64,000 bases of DNA from assembly GCF_029690065.1 (NCBI RefSeq), contig NZ_CP121463.1, positions 868,001 to 932,000 on the forward strand. Reading direction: 5' to 3'. Source of the DNA: Arthrobacter sp. Y-9 (GTDB taxonomy: Bacteria; Actinomycetota; Actinomycetes; Actinomycetales; Micrococcaceae). The notes below the pieces were generated by a model, which made no database searches, was not told where the DNA came from, and saw only the letters and a list, made by a program, of their open reading frames with translations. Position 1 is the first letter of the stretch; the number at the start of each line of letters is the position of its first letter. Position numbers and translations under genes: made by a program. Of this stretch, positions 25,651-34,881 are shown piece after piece.

Positions 25651-27243
25651 GTGAAACTTGAGCTTCGGGGGATCACCAAGACCTTCGGCACTTTCGTGGC
25701 CAACGATCATATCGATGTGGTGGTTGAGCCGGGGCAGATCCACTGCCTCCTCGGTGAGAACGGCGCGGGGAAGTCGACTCTCATGAACGTCCTCTACGGC
25801 CTCTACGAGCCCACCGAGGGCGAGATCGTGGTGGACGGGAAGCCCATGAGCTTCCGCGGCCCGGGCGATGCGATGGCGGCGGGCATCGGCATGGTGCACC
25901 AGCATTTCATGCTGGTCCCCGTGTTCACCGTCGCGGAGAACGTCGCCCTGGGTGGCGAGAACACCAAGGCCGGCGGCTTCCTGGATCTGGAGTCCACCAA
26001 GACCCGGATCCGCGAGATCTCCGACCAGTACGGCTTCAACGTCGACCCCGACGCCCTGGTGGAGGACCTCCCCGTGGGCGTCCAGCAGCGCGTGGAGATC
26101 ATCAAGGCCCTGGTGCGGGACGCGAAGGTCCTCATCCTGGATGAGCCCACCGCCGTGCTGACCCCGCAGGAGACCGACGAGCTCCTGGACATCATGCGCC
26201 AGCTCAAGGCCTCCGGCACCTCGATCCTCTTCATCTCCCACAAACTCCGCGAGGTGCGGGCCGTCTCCGACACCATCACCGTGATCCGCCGCGGCAAGGT
26301 GGTGGGCAACGCCGATCCGAGTGCTTCCACCACGGAACTCGCCGCGCTCATGGTGGGCCGTCCCGTCAGTCTGACCCTGAACAAGGAACCCGCGAAGCCC
26401 GGCAAGACCACGTTCTCGATCCGCGATCTGACCGTCCTGGCCCCGAACGGCCAGCGGGTGGTGGACGGCATCGACCTGGACATCGCCGAAGGGGAGATCC
26501 TCGCCGTCGCGGGCGTGCAGGGCAACGGCCAGACCGAACTGACCGAGGCCATCCTGGGCCTTCAGGATCACGTGGCCGGCTCGATCACGCTGGACGGCAA
26601 GGAGCTCCTGGGACGTAACGTCAAGGAGGTCCTGCACGCCGGTGTGGGCTTCGTTCCCGAGGACCGTAAGGAGGACGGCCTGGTCGGGCCGTTCTCGGTC
26701 GCGGAGAACCTGGTGCTGGACCTCTACGATCAGGCGCCTTTCGCCCGCGGTGTCGCCATGGATCCGGGCAAGGTGGCCGCCAACGCCACCGCGAAGATCG
26801 ACGAGTTCGACATCCGCACCCCGTCCGGCGCGACCCCGGTGGGATCGCTGTCCGGCGGCAACCAGCAGAAGGTGGTCATGGCCCGGGAGCTGTCCCGGCC
26901 GCTGCGCCTCTTCATCGCGTCCCAGCCGACCCGCGGCGTGGACGTCGGGTCCATCGAGTTCCTGCACCGCCGGATCGTGTCGGAGAGGGACAAGGGCATC
27001 CCGGTGATGATCGTGTCCACCGAACTCGACGAGGTGGTGGAACTGGCGGACCGCATCGCCGTCCTCTACAAGGGCAAGGTGGTGGGCATCGTCCCCGCGG
27101 ACACCCCCCGCGACGTGCTCGGCCTCATGATGGCGGGCCTCTCGCCGGAGGACGCGGTCCACAACACCGCCACGCAGCAGCACCCCGGACGCCATCAGGC
27201 CACGGACATTCAGACGGATCAGGCAGGAGAAGCCGGTGAGTAA
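25651..27243 (+). CDS. Nucleoside ABC transporter ATP-binding protein
   Basis: 530 residues with two nucleotide-binding domains in tandem, as in the RbsA/NupA (sugar/nucleoside CUT2) type. First domain: Walker A GENGAGKST, Walker B LILDEPTAVL. Second domain: degenerate Walker A GVQGNGQTEL, intact signature LSGGNQQKVVMAREL. The second site is likely catalytically impaired, as usual for this family. GTG start; the end overlaps the first permease by 8 bp. Confidence 0.94.
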   Translation: MKLELRGITKTFGTFVANDHIDVVVEPGQIHCLLGENGAGKSTLMNVLYGLYEPTEGEIVVDGKPMSFRGPGDAMAAGIGMVHQHFMLVPVFTVAENVALGGENTKAGGFLDLESTKTRIREISDQYGFNVDPDALVEDLPVGVQQRVEIIKALVRDAKVLILDEPTAVLTPQETDELLDIMRQLKASGTSILFISHKLREVRAVSDTITVIRRGKVVGNADPSASTTELAALMVGRPVSLTLNKEPAKPGKTTFSIRDLTVLAPNGQRVVDGIDLDIAEGEILAVAGVQGNGQTELTEAILGLQDHVAGSITLDGKELLGRNVKEVLHAGVGFVPEDRKEDGLVGPFSVAENLVLDLYDQAPFARGVAMDPGKVAANATAKIDEFDIRTPSGATPVGSLSGGNQQKVVMARELSRPLRLFIASQPTRGVDVGSIEFLHRRIVSERDKGIPVMIVSTELDEVVELADRIAVLYKGKVVGIVPADTPRDVLGLMMAGLSPEDAVHNTATQQHPGRHQATDIQTDQAGEAGE

Positions 27244-28447
27244 GCAAGAACAGCCTCGGCTGGACGGTCAGGAGATCGTGAAGAAGATCTTCACGGGCAA
27301 CGCGATGGTCTCCTTCCTGGCCGTGTTCCTGGCCCTGGTGCTGGGCGGCCTGCTCATCGCGGCCACGGACAAGGACGTCGCCACCACGGCGGGGTACCTG
27401 TTCGCCCGTCCCACCGACTTCCTGAGCGCTCTCTGGAAGGCGGCCACCAATTCGTACGTCGCGCTGTTCCAGGGAGCCGTGTACTCCCCGGAGGCGACGG
27501 GTCCTCTGGGTCACTTCGGGCCCTTCATGGAGACCCTGACCATCGCGACGCCGCTCATCACGGCGGCGCTGGGCGTGGCCCTCGCATTCCGTGCGGGCCT
27601 GTTCAACATCGGCGCCCAGGGCCAGATCATCGTCTCCGGCACGCTCGCCGCGTACCTGGGCTTCACCTGGCACCTGCCCCCGTTCCTGCACCTGCTGCTG
27701 GTGATCATCGCCGGTGTCCTGGGCGGCGCGGTCTGGGGTGGCCTCGTGGGCTACCTGAAGGCTCGCACCGGCGCCCATGAGGTCATCCTGACCATCATGT
27801 TCAACTACGTGGCCCTGTACTTCCTGCGGTACCTGCTGACCACTCCGGAGTTCCAGCGCCCGGGGGAGACCAACCCGATCTCGCCCACCCTCGACCCGAA
27901 CGCGGTCTACCCGCTGATCGCCGGAGACCAGTACCGTCTGCACGCCGGCTTCCTGCTGGCGATCGCGGCCACCGTGTTCGTCTGGTGGCTCCTGAACCGC
28001 TCCACCTGGGGCTTCGAGTTCCGTGCCGTCGGCGCCAACCCGAAGGCCGCGCAGACCGCGGGCGTCAACGTATCCCGTGCCACCGTCCTCGTGATGGCCT
28101 TCGCCGGCGCGCTGTCCGGCCTGGGCGGCGTCGCGCAGGTCGCGGGCACCGAGAAGGTCCTGACCGACGGTGTGGCCGCGAGCTACGGCTTCGACGCCAT
28201 CACGGTCGCCCTGCTCGGCCGCTCCACCCCGTGGGGCACCTTCGCCGCCGGCCTGCTCTTCGGAGCGTTCCGCGCCGGTGCGGTCCAGATGCAGATCCAG
28301 ACCGGAACCCCCATCGACATCGTCCTGATCGTCCAGTCCCTCATCGTGTTGTTCATCGCGGCCCCGCCGCTGGTCAAGGCGGTCTTCGGGATGAACCGTA
28401 AGAAGAAGGCCACCAAGGCCGTCCCGCTCACCGGAGGTGCCGTATGA
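27236..28447 (+). CDS. Nucleoside ABC transporter permease 1
   Basis: 403 residues from GTG 27236, about ten membrane helices. ALAFRAGLFNIGAQGQIIV, LKARTGAHEVILTIMFNYVA and RAVGANPKAAQTAGVNV are the conserved BPD_transp_2 segments, the last being the EAA-like ATPase contact. Translationally coupled to the ATPase before and the second permease after (4-bp overlap). Confidence 0.93.
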   Translation: MSKQEQPRLDGQEIVKKIFTGNAMVSFLAVFLALVLGGLLIAATDKDVATTAGYLFARPTDFLSALWKAATNSYVALFQGAVYSPEATGPLGHFGPFMETLTIATPLITAALGVALAFRAGLFNIGAQGQIIVSGTLAAYLGFTWHLPPFLHLLLVIIAGVLGGAVWGGLVGYLKARTGAHEVILTIMFNYVALYFLRYLLTTPEFQRPGETNPISPTLDPNAVYPLIAGDQYRLHAGFLLAIAATVFVWWLLNRSTWGFEFRAVGANPKAAQTAGVNVSRATVLVMAFAGALSGLGGVAQVAGTEKVLTDGVAASYGFDAITVALLGRSTPWGTFAAGLLFGAFRAGAVQMQIQTGTPIDIVLIVQSLIVLFIAAPPLVKAVFGMNRKKKATKAVPLTGGAV

Positions 28448-29727
28448 GCACAGCAGTCGCAAGTCCCGCCCCGGTGGAGGCCGGCCTGAAGCCCGTCGGC
28501 TGGAAGATCCCCGTCATGCTCGGCGTGGTGGCCGTCGCCACCTTCCTGTTCTGCGGGATCCTGGGCCCGGACTCGACCGCGGGGTTCGAGATCTCCCAGG
28601 ACGGTGATTTCTTCCAGCTCCCCGTGGTGACGCTCCCGGCGAAGGCCACCGGCCTCATCCTGGGTCTCATCATGCTCGCCATCGCCGCCTGGTCCGTCCT
28701 GCTGCGGAACCGTGGCCGCACGGTGCCGATCTGGGCCGTGGCCGTCTTCGCGGCGGCGTTCGTCATCGCGTTCCTGACCGCCGTCGTCGGTGGCGCACGC
28801 CTGCACGAGATCTCCCTGGCCGGTCTGCTGGCGGGTTCGGTGACCCTCGCCGTGCCGCTCGTGTTCGGTTCCCTCTCCGGCGTGCTCTGCGAACGCGTCG
28901 GCGTCGTGAACATCGCCATCGAAGGCCAGCTCCTGGGTGGCGCGTTCACCGCGGCCCTCGTGGGCAGCGTGACGCACAACGCCTTCGCGGGCCTGCTGGC
29001 CGCCGCGGTGGCGGGCGCTCTCGTCTCGATGGTCCTGGCCGTCTTCAGCATCCGTTACCTGGTCAACCAGATCATCGTGGGCGTGGTCCTGAACGTGCTG
29101 GTGTCCGGTCTGACGGGCTTCTTCTTCTCGACCCTCATGCAGAGCGACCCGGAGAAGCTGAACTCACCGGCTCACCTGCCCGTGATCGAGATCCCGGTGC
29201 TGTCCAGCATCCCGCTGATCGGCCCGATCCTCTTCAAGCAGTCGATCATCGGCTACCTCATGTACGTGGCCGTGTTCGTCGTGTGGGTCGGTCTGTTCAA
29301 GACCAAGTGGGGTCTGCGGGTCCGTGCCGTGGGCGAGCACCCGCAGGCCGCCGACACGCTGGGCATCAACGTCAACGCCACGCGGTTCTGGAACGTCACC
29401 CTGGGTGGCGCGATCGCCGGCATCGGCGGTTCCTACTTCACCCTGGTGGCCGTGGACTCCTTCACCAAGGAGATCTCGGGCGGCCGTGGCTTCATCGCCC
29501 TGGCAGCTCTCATCTTCGGCCGCTGGAACCCGATCGGCGCCTTCCTGGCCGCGCTGCTCTTCGGCTTCGCGGACAATCTGCAGTCGCTCGTCACGATCAT
29601 CGGCACCCCGGTGCCGAGCCAGTTCATGGCCATGCTGCCGTACCTGGTCACGATCCTGGCGGTCGCCGGTCTGGTGGGCCGCTCGCGGCCGCCTGCGGCC
29701 AGCGGCGTCCCCTACGTGAAGGAATAG
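28444..29727 (+). CDS. Nucleoside ABC transporter permease 2
   Basis: 427 residues, second permease half of the same transporter. GVLCERVGVVNIAIEGQLL, RAVGEHPQAADTLGINV and IAGIGGSYFTLVAVDSF are conserved. The N-terminal region has extra membrane segments before the core (residues 20-110). Stops 2 bp before cdd, tying uptake to pyrimidine salvage. Confidence 0.93.
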   Translation: MSTAVASPAPVEAGLKPVGWKIPVMLGVVAVATFLFCGILGPDSTAGFEISQDGDFFQLPVVTLPAKATGLILGLIMLAIAAWSVLLRNRGRTVPIWAVAVFAAAFVIAFLTAVVGGARLHEISLAGLLAGSVTLAVPLVFGSLSGVLCERVGVVNIAIEGQLLGGAFTAALVGSVTHNAFAGLLAAAVAGALVSMVLAVFSIRYLVNQIIVGVVLNVLVSGLTGFFFSTLMQSDPEKLNSPAHLPVIEIPVLSSIPLIGPILFKQSIIGYLMYVAVFVVWVGLFKTKWGLRVRAVGEHPQAADTLGINVNATRFWNVTLGGAIAGIGGSYFTLVAVDSFTKEISGGRGFIALAALIFGRWNPIGAFLAALLFGFADNLQSLVTIIGTPVPSQFMAMLPYLVTILAVAGLVGRSRPPAASGVPYVKE

Positions 29728-29729
29728 CC

Positions 29730-30200
29730 ATGGGGGACACGACGGCGGGCGCGGCCACCGCGGAGCTCGACTGGGACGCACTGCGGCAGGCCGCCGTCGT
29801 CGCCATGGAGAAGGCGTACGCGCCGTACTCGCGGTATCCCGTGGGTGCGGCGGCCCTCCTGGACGACGGCCGGGTGGTCTCGGGCTGCAATGTGGAGAAC
29901 GCGAGCTACGGGCTCACGCTGTGTGCGGAGTGCACCCTGCTGGGGCAGATCCGCATGGGCGGCGGCGGTCTGATCCGCGCGTTCTACTGCGTCGACGGCA
30001 CCGGATCCGTGCTGATGCCCTGCGGCCGCTGCCGACAGCTGCTCTACGAATTCCGGGCCCCGGACATGGTGCTCATGACGAGTCACGGGATCAAGACCAT
30101 GGATGAGGTGCTGCCGGACGCGTTCGGTCCGCAGCATCTCGAGGAGGACCGTCCGGCAGCGCCGGAGGGTCAGGACCACCAGGAGGGGACCCATGACTGA
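29730..30200 (+). CDS. cdd: Cytidine deaminase
   Basis: 156 residues from ATG 29730. Zinc site: CAEC (catalytic Glu) and PCGRCRQ; substrate segment NVENASYGLT. This is the small tetrameric type with three Cys ligands, about 20 residues longer than usual owing to an acidic, Pro/Gln-rich tail (LEEDRPAAPEGQDHQEGTHD). It converts cytidine/deoxycytidine to uridine/deoxyuridine. The last 8 bp overlap deoA. Confidence 0.93.
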   Translation: MGDTTAGAATAELDWDALRQAAVVAMEKAYAPYSRYPVGAAALLDDGRVVSGCNVENASYGLTLCAECTLLGQIRMGGGGLIRAFYCVDGTGSVLMPCGRCRQLLYEFRAPDMVLMTSHGIKTMDEVLPDAFGPQHLEEDRPAAPEGQDHQEGTHD

Positions 30201-31521
30201 GGCATTCGATGCGGTGGACGTGATCCGCACCAAGCGTGACCGCGGGGTGCTGAGCCCCGGCCAGATCGACTGGATCATCGACGCGTACACCCGCGGTGTG
30301 GTCGCCGAGGAGCAGATGGCCGCTCTCAACATGGCCATCCTGCTCAACGGGATGAGCCGCGAGGAGATCGCACGCTGGACGGCGGCGATGATCGCTTCCG
30401 GCGAGCGGATGGACTTCTCCTCGCTCCGCCCGCGCGCGGGCGGCCCGGTCAATGCCCAGGGGTCCATGCCCACCACGGACAAGCACTCGACCGGTGGTGT
30501 GGGTGACAAGATCACGCTGCCACTGGCGCCGCTCGTGGCGGTGTACGGTGTGGCCGTGCCGCAGCTGTCCGGCCGCGGCCTCGGCCACACGGGCGGCACC
30601 CTGGACAAACTGGAGGCCATCCCGGGCTGGCGCGCGGACCTCAGCAATGAGGAGATGCTCGCCCAGCTCCAGGACGTCGGCGCCGTGATCTGCGCGGCCG
30701 GTTCGGGCCTCGCCCCGGCGGACAAGAAGCTCTACGCGCTTCGCGACGTCACGGGAACCGTGGAGGCCATCCCGCTCATCGCGTCCTCGATCATGAGCAA
30801 GAAGATCGCCGAGGGCACCGGTTCGCTGGTGCTGGACGTCAAGGTGGGCAGCGGCGCCTTCATGAAGGACGAGGAGCAGGCCCGTGAGCTCGCGCGCACC
30901 ATGGTCGCCCTCGGCCACGACGCCGGGGTGAACACCGTGGCGCTTCTGACCGACATGTCCACGCCGCTCGGCCTCACCGCGGGCAACGCCATCGAGGTCG
31001 AGGAGTCTGTGGAGGTGCTGGCCGGTGGCGGCCCCGAGGACGTCGTCGAGCTGACGGTCCGCCTCGCCGAGGAGATGCTGCAGGCCGCAGGAGTGCGCGA
31101 CGCCGATCCCGCGTCAGCGCTGCGTGACGGCCGCGCGATGGACGTGTGGCGCCGGATGATCTCCGCGCAGGGCGGCGACCCGGACGCGCCGCTCCCGGTG
31201 GCGAAGGAGAGCGAGACCATCCTGGCTCCGGCCGACGGTGTGCTCGTGGAACTGGACGCCCTGAAGGTCGGCGTGGCCGCCTGGCGTCTCGGTGCAGGAC
31301 GCGCCCGCAAGGAGGACGTGGTCCAGGCCGGGGCCGGGGTGCGTCTGCACGCCAAGCCCGGCGCGGTGGTCCGGGCGGGGGAGCCGCTCATGACGCTCCT
31401 GACGGACACCCCGGAGCGCTTCGAGCGGGCCAAGGAGGCGCTGGAAGGCGCCACCCTGATCGCTCCGGAGGGTTCGCGGGCCGGCAACCGGCTGGTCCTG
31501 GACCGCATCGCGGCCGACTGA
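30193..31521 (+). CDS. deoA: Thymidine (pyrimidine-nucleoside) phosphorylase
   Basis: 442 residues from ATG 30193 with AGGAGGGGAC at ideal distance; an in-frame start at 30103 would lie inside cdd. Phosphorolyses thymidine/deoxyuridine to base and deoxyribose-1-P. The family signature is in SGRGLGHTGGTLDKLE and the phosphate loop in TDKHSTGGVGDKITLPLAP; the C-terminal PYNP domain is complete. Takes the product of the deaminase before it. Confidence 0.95.
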   Translation: MTEAFDAVDVIRTKRDRGVLSPGQIDWIIDAYTRGVVAEEQMAALNMAILLNGMSREEIARWTAAMIASGERMDFSSLRPRAGGPVNAQGSMPTTDKHSTGGVGDKITLPLAPLVAVYGVAVPQLSGRGLGHTGGTLDKLEAIPGWRADLSNEEMLAQLQDVGAVICAAGSGLAPADKKLYALRDVTGTVEAIPLIASSIMSKKIAEGTGSLVLDVKVGSGAFMKDEEQARELARTMVALGHDAGVNTVALLTDMSTPLGLTAGNAIEVEESVEVLAGGGPEDVVELTVRLAEEMLQAAGVRDADPASALRDGRAMDVWRRMISAQGGDPDAPLPVAKESETILAPADGVLVELDALKVGVAAWRLGAGRARKEDVVQAGAGVRLHAKPGAVVRAGEPLMTLLTDTPERFERAKEALEGATLIAPEGSRAGNRLVLDRIAAD

Positions 31522-31556
31522 CCCTCGTGCGCAGCCTGCGTCTGACGGCGCAGCAC

Positions 31557-31614
31557 AGCCTCGCTCTCCTCCTGGGGAACGGATCGTGTCCGTCCTGGGT
31601 ATGAGAGCGGGGCT
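31557..31614 (+). terminator. Probable terminator of the nucleoside operon
   Basis: 12-bp stem AGCCTCGCTCTC with GAGAGCGGGGCT (one G-U), with a smaller internal hairpin AACGGA/TCCGT, 35 bp after deoA, followed by GTCGCATTTC. Confidence 0.55.
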
Positions 31615-31682
31615 GTCGCATTTCGGCCGAGGGGCTGACGCCGCGGGGCGGGGCCCGGGCCTACTGTTTAATGTGTGACTTT

Positions 31683-31718
31683 CACGGTGGCCGTGTAGCG
31701 AACGGCACGGCCACCGTG
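31683..31718 (+). promoter_or_regulatory. Perfect 13-bp hairpin in the DedA gene leader
   Basis: CACGGTGGCCGTG and its exact complement with a 10-nt loop. It lies just downstream of a possible -10 box TAATGT (31669-31674), so it would form at the very 5' end of the transcript, 48 nt before the GTG start. Possible mRNA stabiliser, attenuator or operator. Confidence 0.5.
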
Positions 31719-31766
31719 GGACACTTTCCCCATTGTTTCGAAAATCAAACAGGAGACACGGCCCGC

Positions 31767-32489
31767 GTGGAATTCATTGATCAGGCGATCCTCCATGCCG
31801 CTGGCCAGTGGTGGATCTATCCCGTCCTCCTGGTGTTCTTCTTCGTGGACGGCTTCGCGATGGTCGTCCCCAGTGAGACCCTCATCGTGGCCCTGGCCGC
31901 CTACTCCCGGCATGCCGGGGAACCGAACCTCTGGATCCTCGGCCTGACGGCGCTCGTCGGCGCCATGGCCGGTGACAACATGGCGTACATGCTGGGCCGC
32001 AAGATCGGACTGGACCGCTGGCGCTGGATGCGGCGGCCGAAGGTCCGGAAGGTCTTCGAATGGGCTGACTACGAGCTGCAGAAGCGCGGCGCGGTCCTGA
32101 TCTTCACGGCACGGTACATCCCCTGGGGCCGCGTGGCCGTCAACTACGTGGCCGGCACCACGGGCTTCCCGCACCGTCGCTTCTTCTTCCTCGATGCCTT
32201 CGCCTGCGTCACCTGGGTGGCGTACTCACTGATCATCGGTCTGGTGGCGAGCTCCATCCCGTGGCTCCATCACAACCCGCTCGCCAGCGCCGGCATCGCC
32301 GTGGCCTTCGCGATCGTCCTGGGATACGTGATCGACCATGTCCTGCGCTGGTGGCATAAGCGTCTCGGCCGGAACGACGTCCCGGAGCGCCCCGTGAGCC
32401 TGAAGAAGGAACGCGCGATCGGAACCGGTGCGGACGGCGCTGCCGAGCCGACCGTGTCCAAGCCGGCCGAAAATCCGCCGGCCCCCTGA
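31767..32489 (+). CDS. DedA family membrane protein
   Basis: 240 residues from GTG 31767 with AGGAG upstream. SNARE-associated/VTT-type core: FFFVDGFAMVVPSETLIV, GAMAGDNMAYMLGRKIG, FTARYIPWGRVAVNYVAGTTG (the conserved arginine-containing motif), and a polar tail of about 45 residues. DedA proteins are linked to lipid-carrier flipping and membrane homeostasis; the exact substrate here is unknown. Confidence 0.92.
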   Translation: MEFIDQAILHAAGQWWIYPVLLVFFFVDGFAMVVPSETLIVALAAYSRHAGEPNLWILGLTALVGAMAGDNMAYMLGRKIGLDRWRWMRRPKVRKVFEWADYELQKRGAVLIFTARYIPWGRVAVNYVAGTTGFPHRRFFFLDAFACVTWVAYSLIIGLVASSIPWLHHNPLASAGIAVAFAIVLGYVIDHVLRWWHKRLGRNDVPERPVSLKKERAIGTGADGAAEPTVSKPAENPPAP

Positions 32490-32509
32490 TCTCCGTCACG
32501 TGACGGACT

Positions 32510-32535
32510 GAGGCCCCCGCTTCGGCGGGGGCCTC
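32510..32535. terminator. Strong hairpin between convergent genes
   Basis: 11-bp perfect stem GAGGCCCCCGC/GCGGGGGCCTC with a TTCG tetraloop, then GGTGTTTCC. A palindrome CCGTCACGTGACGG lies just before it (32493-32506). Confidence 0.85.
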
Positions 32536-32579
32536 GGTGTTTCCGGGCTCTGGTGGCGGCTCCTGCGTCGTGTCGTGCG

Positions 32580-33908
32580 TCAGGGTGCCGACGACGACGC
32601 CGGCCACCACGCGTGCTGCCCGTCACTCGCCCAGGCGGTCCCGGAGTCCGGATCCACGCGGGCGTCCACGAGCCAGTACGTGCTCAGCGGGGCCCATCCC
32701 GCGATGACCGAGTGACCCGCGGGCGGACGGGCGGGAAGATCCTGCTCCAGCACCTCCGGCCCCTCGCCGGGGTCCACCAGACGAGGCACCGGGATGGCGA
32801 CGCCCGCGGAGCTGAGGTATCCGCGCAGGGTGAGGTGGACGGCGTCGAACTCCGCCGCCATGGCGTCGAAGTCGGGGATGAGCCACGGCTCGATCTCGCC
32901 CGTGATCCGGTGCCAGTCGTGCCGCTTGGTGGCGCTCACGTCGAACGGGAAGCGGGCGCACAGCCAGGCCCAGTCCCGTGGGCTGTCGATGACGAAGAGC
33001 CGCAGGGGCTCCGGCGGGCGGGGGATCTCGAGGCGGTACGCCACGGCGCGTTCCCAGCCGTGCGGATCCTCCACGAGCCTCAGTCCGACCGGTTCGCCGG
33101 GGTGGGCGCCGTGGTGTGGATCGATCATGGCGGCGGGCCAGGCGGGGCAGGACTGGACGAGCCCCGACGGCGGGGTGGACCACCATTCGCCCGAATGACG
33201 TGTCGAGGGGTCCGCCGGAAGCTCGAGGATCATCCTGCTTTCCCAGGCCGTGGTCCGGTCCCACCACTGGTCGAGCACCTGGGCGGCGTCGTCTTGCGCG
33301 GGAGGGGCGCCGAACGGGAGGCCCGCGGCGCTGTTGTCGAATTCCACGACCCAGGAGGTGACCGCCACGGGACTCGCGTCGAGTCCGAAGGCGAGGATGG
33401 CGCGGGCGGCCTCTCGGGCGAAGGGGAACAGCGCCCGGCGGATCGGCTCCTGCGCGGCCAGGATCTCCTCGCCGTGGACGTCGCCCCAGTAGGAGGCCTC
33501 GGCGACGGTGACCTCCAGGGCTTCGAGGAGTTCCGGCCCGGTCACGGGCGAGGGGTCGTAGCAGCGGATGCGCTGTGCGAGCTGTTCGTAGGGGAGCGGG
33601 TCCGGCATCTGGGGCTCGGCCGGTTCACGCACGCCCCGCCCGAAACGCCGCGGCAGTCCCTGCCAGCCCCGCTCGCCTGGTGCGCGGCGGGACAGCTCGG
33701 TGGCGACGTGCTCGTCGTGACAGGCGTTGAAAAACGCCGCGTGGTCTTGCCCGACCGGGCCATCGAAGTCGCCGTCCATGAGCTTCACCAAGTGGTTCTG
33801 AAAGCACGTGAAGGTGAGGCGGAGCCCGCGCGGCGAGCCCAGCATGGCCCGGGCGAAGTCCTCCGCGAGATCGCCCCCTGGGCGCGGCGCGCCGTCGTCG
33901 TTCCCCAT
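32580..33908 (-). CDS. Hypothetical protein, unknown family
   Basis: 442 residues, soluble, no signal peptide or membrane helix. Trp- and Pro-rich with several short Trp motifs (SYWGDVHGEE, QWWDRTTAWESRM, HSGEWWSTPPSGL, DWAWLCARFPFDV, SYL-type segments and a C-terminal HAWWPASSSAP). The middle third is rich in Asp/Glu/His but without a recognisable active site. GC and codon use match the neighbours, so it is not obviously transferred. It shares its strand with the following methyltransferase but has a 36-bp gap. I cannot name a function. Confidence 0.7.
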   Translation of the reverse strand: MGNDDGAPRPGGDLAEDFARAMLGSPRGLRLTFTCFQNHLVKLMDGDFDGPVGQDHAAFFNACHDEHVATELSRRAPGERGWQGLPRRFGRGVREPAEPQMPDPLPYEQLAQRIRCYDPSPVTGPELLEALEVTVAEASYWGDVHGEEILAAQEPIRRALFPFAREAARAILAFGLDASPVAVTSWVVEFDNSAAGLPFGAPPAQDDAAQVLDQWWDRTTAWESRMILELPADPSTRHSGEWWSTPPSGLVQSCPAWPAAMIDPHHGAHPGEPVGLRLVEDPHGWERAVAYRLEIPRPPEPLRLFVIDSPRDWAWLCARFPFDVSATKRHDWHRITGEIEPWLIPDFDAMAAEFDAVHLTLRGYLSSAGVAIPVPRLVDPGEGPEVLEQDLPARPPAGHSVIAGWAPLSTYWLVDARVDPDSGTAWASDGQHAWWPASSSAP

Positions 33909-33944
33909 GACCGGAGCCTAGCCGAGAGGCAGGCACACGGCCAT

Positions 33945-34676
33945 TCAGCGGCGGATCGCCTCGATCACGAGGAGACGGGAGTCCTCGCGGACGGGAGTGC
34001 GGTCCCAATCGCCCCAGACGGCCCGGACGTCGAAACCCGAGCGGTCCAGCTGCTCGACGAGCGTGGCCTCGGACCGGAAGGTGAGGGTGAAGTCGTGGGA
34101 CAGGTCTTCACCGTCCAGGAGGTTCCGGGATCGGAGGGTGACGGCGCCGTCGCCCGCTTCGGCGAGGTCCGTGTGGAGGAGTTCGAACGACTCCTGGAGT
34201 CTGCCGTGGGGAGTGTCCCGCTCCGTCGGGGCGGCCGAGGCCCAGGCTTCCCAGGCGCGGTCGGAGGGGTTGCGGCTCTCGAAGACGAGCAGCCCGCCGG
34301 GCCGGAGCGAGGCGTGGAGATCCGCCAGGGTGCGCTCCCACGCGCCGTCCGGGATGTGCTGGGCGACGTTCCCGCTCAGGACGGCGACGTCGTGCGCGCC
34401 GGGCGGGATGGAGCGGCTGTCCCCGAGGATCCAGTCGACCTGTTCGGCGCCGCGCCGCCTTTTCGCGAAGTGCAGCATCGCGGGAGAGGGGTCGACGCCG
34501 ACCACCCGCCGGCCGGGCGCGGTGAAGGTGACCGTGAGGATCCCGGTGCCGCAGCCGAGGTCCAGCACCGCACGGGCGCCGGCATGGTCCACGAGGGAAC
34601 GGTAGTAGTCGTGGTCCGGGCCATCCGGATTGTCGAGGTCGTACAGCTCGACGAGCCGTGGGTCGAGGTCGGCCAT
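33945..34676 (-). CDS. Class I SAM-dependent methyltransferase
   Basis: 243 residues. Motif I is VLDLGCGTGILTVTF, the acidic end of beta-2 GVDPSPAML, motif II about VAVLSGNVAQHI, and LRPGGLLVFESRNP follows. An unusual C-terminal beta-rich part (residues 170-243) probably binds substrate. Target unknown. Confidence 0.87.
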   Translation of the reverse strand: MADLDPRLVELYDLDNPDGPDHDYYRSLVDHAGARAVLDLGCGTGILTVTFTAPGRRVVGVDPSPAMLHFAKRRRGAEQVDWILGDSRSIPPGAHDVAVLSGNVAQHIPDGAWERTLADLHASLRPGGLLVFESRNPSDRAWEAWASAAPTERDTPHGRLQESFELLHTDLAEAGDGAVTLRSRNLLDGEDLSHDFTLTFRSEATLVEQLDRSGFDVRAVWGDWDRTPVREDSRLLVIEAIRR

Positions 34677-34737
34677 GCCTTCACGCTAACAAGGGGGAGT
34701 GGTGAGGGGAAGGCGGGGCCCTCGCCCCCGTGGGCCC

Positions 34738-34760
34738 AGCCGACTACCGCGTAGTCGGCT
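34738..34760. repeat. Short palindrome upstream of add
   Basis: AGCCGACTAC, CGC, then GTAGTCGGCT: perfect 10-bp arms in the 205-bp gap between the divergent methyltransferase and adenosine deaminase genes. Could be an operator; the rest of the gap is GC-rich with GGGCCC-type inverted bits and no gene. Confidence 0.5.
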
Positions 34761-34868
34761 CCCCACGCTCGTACCTCCCTAGCGCCTCCCACTGTTCGCT
34801 TCGCTCACAGCGGGTCCCTCGGCGCCAGGGGCCCAGCACGGGCCCTCGCATGGGGACCCCTCCCCGAC

Positions 34869-34874
34869 TACGCT
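34869..34874 (+). promoter_or_regulatory. -10 box of add (leaderless)
   Basis: TACGCT seven nt before GTG 34882; no ribosome-binding site. Confidence 0.5.
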
Positions 34875-34881
34875 TAGCACC

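Noticed and set aside
32553-34754. A 733-codon + frame over the hypothetical protein and methyltransferase
   Set aside because: The methyltransferase on the minus strand has clear SAM motifs; the + frame is Gly/Arg/Glu-rich without domains. The same reasoning keeps the minus-strand reading of 32580-33908.
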